Assembly: GCF_000004075.3 (NCBI RefSeq)
Contig: NC_026657.2
Location: 29,668,408 to 29,732,407 of the forward strand
Length of the DNA stretch: 64,000 bases
Origin: Cucumis sativus
Lineage: Eukaryota > Streptophyta > Magnoliopsida > Cucurbitales > Cucurbitaceae
Direction of reading: 5' to 3'
A program made the position numbers and the translations under genes. Under the pieces are notes generated by a model that ran no database searches, was not told where the DNA came from, and saw only the letters and a program-made list of their open reading frames with translations. Positions 58,349 through 64,000 of this stretch are shown here, piece after piece. The first letter of the stretch is position 1. Every line of letters begins with the position of its first letter.

Positions 58349-61340
58349 TTTCCTTTCTCTTTGATATTTTCATAGACCTTAGTTTGTTAATTAAATTTTG
58401 TATGCTGTTGTTGCTCCTTTTCTTGTTTTGTGTCATGGAGGAAATTAGGTTGAGGAATAGTCAATATTATACTGATTGGGATCATGAGCTTGAGCTTGAG
58501 CGTTTCCTCGTTTCTTGCCTCCTTTCTTGTCTTGGTGGTGGAAGAGTATTTACTTTTGGAAATGAAATTGAACATCTCAAGAGCTTTAGGAAAATCAGTT
58601 TAGTTTTTTTATATCAGTAATTTGCACTGAGGTTTACACTTTCAATATTATATTTGAATTTTGAACCCATTGTTTTTTGTTATTTTATAACTTTGTACTG
58701 CATTGAATTCATTTTTCATGCTATTTGTGAGGGTTGCTGAGTTTATAGTATATCTATACCATCTGGGGGCATAGACTAAGTCAGGTTGGTTTGTTTAAAG
58801 ATTAAAAATCTGTTCATGTTACAATAAGAAAACATGAACTCACTGGTTAGAATTAATTTTGATTGTTGAACACTTTAATAAGTGATTTTATTGAAAATTT
58901 ACAAGTAAAGCTTGTTTTGCCGTAATTTCTATTAATTCTTGATTTAGAATAAGTAATTATAATGGGTATCAATTTTAGAAAAAATAAGTAAATATATAAA
59001 ATATTTTAAAAAATTATAAAGGACTTGGAGTAGTTTATCAGACTAAGACTTGCATGATTGATAGACTAAATTGCTATATTGGTAACTATATCTTTCTAAT
59101 ATGGGTGGGCCTTGTTTTAATATTAGAACATGCCCTGTGGGCCATGTATCAGCCCAGTCCAAGATATTATTTTGTTCCAAGCCCAAATGGCTGGGCACTT
59201 GGAAGTAACTTTATTAAATTAGTTTTTAAGCAAAATACACAAAATGTTAAAAAGAAACCAGATACAAGAAAAAATTGAGCATCAAAATCGATGGATTTTA
59301 TTTGTTGTAGATGATGAGATCATCTTCTCTATTTCAGAACGTACCAACAATGGGGACTGAGTATTTTTTTTTTTAAGTTAAAGAAAACATTTCAAAATCT
59401 TATATAAGGATAAAAAGTATAATCAATTAACACGTCTGTTTCCTTTTTAGGAAATTTAGGAAGATTTTGCCAAAATTTAGGTGGAATGGTGCAATTATTT
59501 ACGACTATTGTGGGAGGAACTATTGCAAGTTTACATAATTTGATATTGCAAGTGGGAAGTTGGGGTTCCAACTTCAACTGGGACAGGTTTAGACTATAGC
59601 CAAGGTGACTGCTAATGGTGCTTTCTCCTTTGCAGTGGCTACCAACTTTCTTTTATATTTTAAATTACAAGTATATGAATTTTAAATGTAGTGTTGTTTT
59701 GAAAATAGGTACCAATTTGTAAGTTTTTATTGTTACGAAAAATTGACCATTTGTTCGAAAACGGAAAAAAATCTTGTATGGAGGTGCTAAAGTTAGTAAA
59801 TGTTCGTAAAGAATAGCAAGTGTTATGTATTGTGTTTTTCACTTATATAGATATGTTTCATGAGCACATTACACTCACTTTTAGGTCCAACTATATTGAT
59901 TGGCGTTTGAGTCAATTGGACTAAAACCCAAATTGGATCCACTTATTTTATTTGATCCAACGGTTATAATTATAATATAATTGGTAAAAAAATTCAACTT
60001 CTAATTAGTCTCAAATACAATCATTTCTAAAAATTATCACTCATTTCTAAATGAGTGGCAATTCAAAATTTCTCAAACTAATAGCAATTAATTTTAAAGC
60101 TTATAAATATACTATCAAATGTTGTTTTAGAATGATTATTTAAATCCAAATTAGTTTCTGAATTTTGGTACCAAAAGGCAAAAACATGTGAAAATTATGA
60201 AATGTAAGTTTATTTTGTTTGAATACATTGGCATCCAAAATTATGATAATTTAATTCGTGAAACATTGGATTTAAACTTAAAGTACTTTGACGTCCATCT
60301 TATCAACGAAAATCTTTTAATTTTTCTTTGTACCACAAAAAGCTATTTAACATTAAATTCCAATTGACCGTACCGGACATGATTCTGCATTCCTCTCCAT
60401 AAAAACCACGTTTTCCCTTCTTCTTAATTTTTATCATTATCACAATAAAATTTATATCTACTTTATTGTCTTCATTTACTTTCAAACGTTATATTTTTTT
60501 CATAAATTACTTTGATTTACATAGATTTATCACTAGTCTTTGATGCATCGTTATATTAATTGACAAACTTAGTATAGGTTCAGAAATGTATCATTAGATT
60601 TATTGGCAGAATTATTATGATTTCAGAGACTACTTTATGTTTGCAATATGCAAACAAAAAAATGTGCTATGGAATATTTTTTTCTAATTTTTTTTTTCAT
60701 CTTATGTAGTTTTCCTTTTATTATATATAATGTATATTCGTGTTTGCGTGTGTATACATATATTTTGGTGTAATAAAACAAAATGGTATTTTTAATTATT
60801 AGTTAGACATTTTGAGTTGAGAAAAGAAGAAGGAAATTATTCATTAAAATATCTAGAAATAGTTAGTGCCCTTTGGGGAGTATGAATGCAAAAGAAATGA
60901 AGCTCCATGTTGAAGTGGACCTTCCTTTTTCTAGGGATTTGCATTGTATAAAATACAAAGGAGAAATCAACCTTGGTTTGTTACATTTTAAGTACATTTT
61001 TTTTGGTAGTCGGTCTAAATATTGCTCAACTGTTTATTGAAGAAAAAATAGAATGTTTTGAGAATATTAGTGTCTATATATTAAATATACACTAAAATAC
61101 CTTTTCTCTTTTTCTATTTACAATTTATGCATACGTCTTAAGGATTGTTAGTATGATATGTTTACTACTATATTGTATGATATATGAGTATTTTCAAAAC
61201 TGGTATTTGTATCATCATGTACTAAAGTTTATTTTGTTTGTTCCTTAGATATTCTATTTCCAACAAATATGCCATTAATTGCTTAAAAAAGGTTGTACTA
61301 TATTAAAGTATATAATGTATTTTAAATTCAACTTTAAGAA
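58349..61340. other. Intergenic DNA between RPL4 and the AP2 gene
   Basis: The first 300 bases or so are the RPL4 3' flank. No exon was recognised in the rest. A patch at about 59100-59210 is GC-richer with GGGCC motifs and may be a relic. The remainder is AT-rich, merging near 61340 into the AP2 promoter. Confidence 0.5.
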
Positions 61341-61548
61341 GGGAAAAAAAGAAGAAGAAGAGTAGTCTAGAGAGAGAGAGTGTGGTCTCAGTCACAAATT
61401 GGTGTCCATTGGTCTGATTGATTTAACCTCCACACAGTTTTCCTTGTTTTCTTTCAAACAACTCACTGAGGAAGAAGAAGAAGTGTAGTTTATTAGTCAC
61501 CCCCACTTCTTTCTCTTCTTCTTCTTCTTCTTCTTTATCCCATCCGCC

Positions 61549-61578
61549 ATGGAAATGGAGCTTTTTCACATCCAATAG
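61549..61578 (+). other. Upstream ORF 1 in the AP2 leader
   Basis: An ATG in a strong context (gccATGG) opens a 9-codon frame (MEMELFHIQ) ending in TAG. If it lies in the mature leader it could reduce translation of the AP2-like protein. A leader intron could remove it. Confidence 0.45.
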
Positions 61579-61653
61579 AAGAACAGCCTTTCCCACTTTC
61601 TCTCTTTACCTTGTTTCATCTTCTCTTCTCATCAAAACCCAATTGAAACAGTT

Positions 61654-61692
61654 ATGAGTTTGTTTACTGGTGACCCATTTCCATTTTTTTGA
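61654..61692 (+). other. Upstream ORF 2 in the AP2 leader
   Basis: A 12-codon frame (MSLFTGDPFPFF) ending in TGA lies about 180 bases before the main start. Two further minimal ATG-stop frames follow (at about 61787 and 61824). Together they may throttle initiation, subject to the same leader-intron caveat. Confidence 0.4.
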
Positions 61693-61871
61693 GAATCTCA
61701 ACTGTTGGGTCATCTTCTTTCTTCATATTCTCTCAGTTTCTTTCACAACGCTTCTCTGATTCTGTAACTACTGTTGCAGTGTTGTGATGGGTTGATTGAT
61801 TCTTTACATTTACAATCCCAATTATGCTTTGATTTCCCATTGTTTTTGTAGAAGGTGGAGCTTCAAACCCA

Positions 61872-64000
61872 ATGCTGGATCTTAACCTCGAAGTTGTTTC
61901 CTCTGAGTCGGCTTCCGATTCGGTTGAGATGGTTACTGACAGGTTTCTGCAGTTTCCGGCGAATAGAATGGAAAGCGCCGGTAGCTTCAACTCGTCTTCT
62001 ATCGTTAACGGCGATCTTTCTGCTAGTACCACCGGCGACGAGGACTCTTCTTCTAACGCTGACGAGGCGTTTCCGTTTGCCTTTGGAAAAGACTACGCGG
62101 ATCAAGAAAGCTTAACGGCGAAATCACTCTGTGTTTTTGATGACCACCGCGATCAGACGATGGTGCTCTTCCCGTTAACCGGTGGGTTATCTTCTGGTTC
62201 GAGTCCGCTGAAGAGGTGGCCGGAGGTTTCTCCGTCGGAATTTGGTTATTGTGGTGGCGCGCCGGACCGGCGAATAACCGCACCGCCGACGCAGCAACAG
62301 AGGAAGAACCGACGAGGTCCAAGGTCTCGAAGTTCGCAGTATCGTGGGGTTACTTTTTATCGACGAACAGGAAGATGGGAATCGCATATTTGGTAAGAGG
62401 ATTTATTCTCTTTGAAAATTCCTTCTCATTATTAGGTTGCTTGAATTTGAATCCGCCATTTATACCATTCTTGAGCACATTTTCTGTTCGTTACAGGGAC
62501 TGCGGTAAACAGGTTTATTTGGGTATGATTTCTTAATTTTCCTTTTCCCAAACTCTGTTTTGTTCATTCTTCCTTATGGATACTCTTGTTCATAATCATG
62601 GCTATGGCTGTTTCTCTTTTCCTTCAGGTGGCTTCGATACTGCACATGCTGCTGCTAGGTAACAAAAAAACCACATCTCTTCTTATTTGTTTGTGTATTT
62701 TTTTCGTTGGATTTCTTATAAGATTCGTATTTTCTATCTCAGAGCATATGATCGAGCGGCGATCAAATTTCGCGGGATCGATGCAGATATCAATTTCAAT
62801 GTCTGTGATTATGATGAAGATATTAAGCAGGTGGGGTTGTTTAAGATAATACTTATTACTAACCGACAGTCAAATTCTCTTTTAACGCCATTGATGAAGA
62901 GCTTTACGCTGGCTGCTATTAATAACCCAGATGAGTAATTTCACCAAGGAAGAGTTTGTTCACATTCTTCGTCGCCATAGTACTGGATTTTCAAGGGGAA
63001 GCTCGAAGTACAGAGGCGTTACTCTGCATAAATGTGGGCGGTGGGAAGCACGTATGGGCCAGTTTTTGGGCAAGAAGTGAGTCTAAATCATTATATGGCC
63101 TTAACTTTTTTTACAGAACATCATGGGACTTCGTTTTCTGTGTTTGTTGACTTATGTTTCTGGAATTTTGTCTTCAATTGAGCTGTTTTTGTTGGCTTTT
63201 TCTTACTTGTAGGTACATATATCTTGGACTCTTTGATAGTGAGATTGAGGCTGCAAGGTCTTCTTAAATCATTCATGTTTAGCCTTTCTAATTTGCATTT
63301 TATTTTTTAACTTCATATTTTGCTGCTTAATCAGGGCATATGACAAGGCTGCCTTAAGATGTAATGGTAAGGAGGCTGTTACAAACTTTGAACCAAGTTC
63401 TTATGTGGCAGAGATGGCTTCTGAGAATGACATAGGAGGTCTATTCCTTCTCTGTTTATACAATTTGCTATTTGATCATTGTCATTTTCTCGTTCTAGTT
63501 CTTAACGACCTCGTTTGGTCGACCGGGTTAAATGTAATGATCGGTATAGAAAACTCTCTTTATTTCCTTAATGCAGAGAACAACCAAATTATTGATCTGA
63601 ACTTAGGAATTGCTCCTCCAAATCTTTCTGATGCCAGAAATGAGAGCATTGGCATGTTTGGTAATGGTATTCATCACAGCTCACAGGAGGTGCTTGTTGA
63701 CAGAAGAGCTATGGTAATTCCCGAGACTCCCTTCTGGAATTATTTCTATGACTTTTAAAGTTTTGGTATATAACATAATTTGAAGTAACTCATCATTAAT
63801 TCTGTTTGGATCTAATTTTTTATTGTTTAAATAAGTTGAGTGCAAAAACACTTTGGAAAATCAATCCAAACACATCCTTAAACATTTGGACATTTGGTTT
63901 CACTTGTGTTTTTACATTGACTATGTCAAACTGCATTTAATTTTCTTTTCGTGTTTGGCTAACATCTTGCTCCATTGGCAGCCTGAGAACTCGGTTTCAA
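61872..64000 (+). CDS. euAP2-type transcription factor (RAP2.7/TOE- or AP2-like), 3' end beyond window
   Basis: Exons 61872-62392, 62497-62522, 62628-62658, 62743-62830, 62931-63076, 63213-63257, 63335-63438, 63577-63713 and 63982 onward run off the window, with at least 372 residues visible. An N-terminal EAR-like MLDLNL is followed by a basic [14 protein letters not shown]2 domain 1 begins [16 protein letters not shown] (157) and domain 2 [16 protein letters not shown] (249), separated by the [11 protein letters not shown] and [10 protein letters not shown] linkers. A second DLNL motif follows. The 26- and 31-base exons inside domain 1 are characteristic of this family. Members repress flowering or specify floral organs and are targets of miR172, whose site normally lies in a later exon that this window does not contain. 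The orthologue (AP2, TOE1/RAP2.7 or TOE3) cannot be settled without the 3' end. Confidence 0.93.
63800..63882. mobile_element. Small MITE-like insert in AP2 intron 8
   Basis: A short AT-rich segment has the left end 'tctgtttggatctaattttt', and its right end, read inversely, is 'ggatgtgtttggattgattt', an imperfect inverted repeat. No target duplication was identified. Confidence 0.35.

Larger units (their letters stand above)
61341..61871 (+). promoter_or_regulatory. Promoter/leader of the AP2-like gene
   Basis: The sequence has a GA run near 61370 and repeated 'gaagaag' and 'cttctt' tracts, and becomes CT-rich like a long 5' leader. Several upstream ATGs precede the main start at 61872, and short upstream ORFs are listed separately. 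A 'tttttgtag' acceptor-like site just before the start (about 61852) may end a leader intron. Confidence 0.5.

Noticed and set aside
59054-59278. Open frame of 74 codons downstream of RPL4
   Set aside because: It resembles no known protein and sits in a patch that looks like degraded promoter or repeat DNA.
1-64000. CRISPR arrays, operons, riboswitches, ribosomal or transfer RNA genes
   Set aside because: None was recognised, and the intron-rich gene structure shows that the DNA is from a plant nucleus.

Overview
The window is plant nuclear DNA. It is AT-rich and its genes are split by many GT-AG introns. It carries plant-specific families (lambda glutathione transferase, WRKY, REVEILLE MYB-related, euAP2, receptor-like cytoplasmic kinase VII), with long AT-rich spacers and small inverted-repeat elements. 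A T2 ribonuclease resembling the RNase MC1 / S-RNase type suggests a eudicot, and my inference is Cucurbitaceae. No bacterial, organellar, CRISPR or tRNA genes were recognised.

Region 1 (1-20.2 kb) is a tandem, rearranging cluster. It holds two apparently intact lambda-class glutathione transferase genes (1038-4412 and 9050-11447) and a 3' relic of a third GST copy (7458-8580). It also holds three F-box/FBA genes, of which only the middle one (12862-14004) is open. An apparently whole T2 RNase gene (16072-16875) lies among them, together with 3' remnants of two more RNase copies. Large non-coding blocks around the F-box and RNase genes are duplicated. One block is also inverted, giving a potential long hairpin at 19.44-20.23 kb. 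The F-box plus T2 RNase linkage resembles the gene content of an S-RNase self-incompatibility locus and is the most interesting feature of the window.

Region 2 (21-43.5 kb) holds ordinary single-copy-looking genes: an 18-exon TBC Rab-GAP (+), a PBL7-like receptor-like cytoplasmic kinase (-) lacking the N-myristoylation glycine, a WRKY44/TTG2-like factor (-) with an apparent GC-AG intron, and a small unknown membrane protein (-).

Region 3 (43.5-51 kb) is about 7.5 kb with no gene I can support. It contains two diverged copies of a module of about 0.7 kb with a conserved, locally GC-richer core, a second repeat pair, a GC-richer island and a degenerate minisatellite.

Region 4 (51-64 kb) holds a REVEILLE 6/8-like clock MYB (+), cytosolic ribosomal protein uL4 (RPL4, +) with telobox and site II promoter motifs, and the 5' two-thirds or so of a euAP2-type gene (+) cut by the window end. 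Apart from the cluster, neighbouring genes show no obvious shared pathway.

Exon boundaries were set by eye from splice signals and reading phase. For each complete spliced gene the summed exon length is divisible by three.
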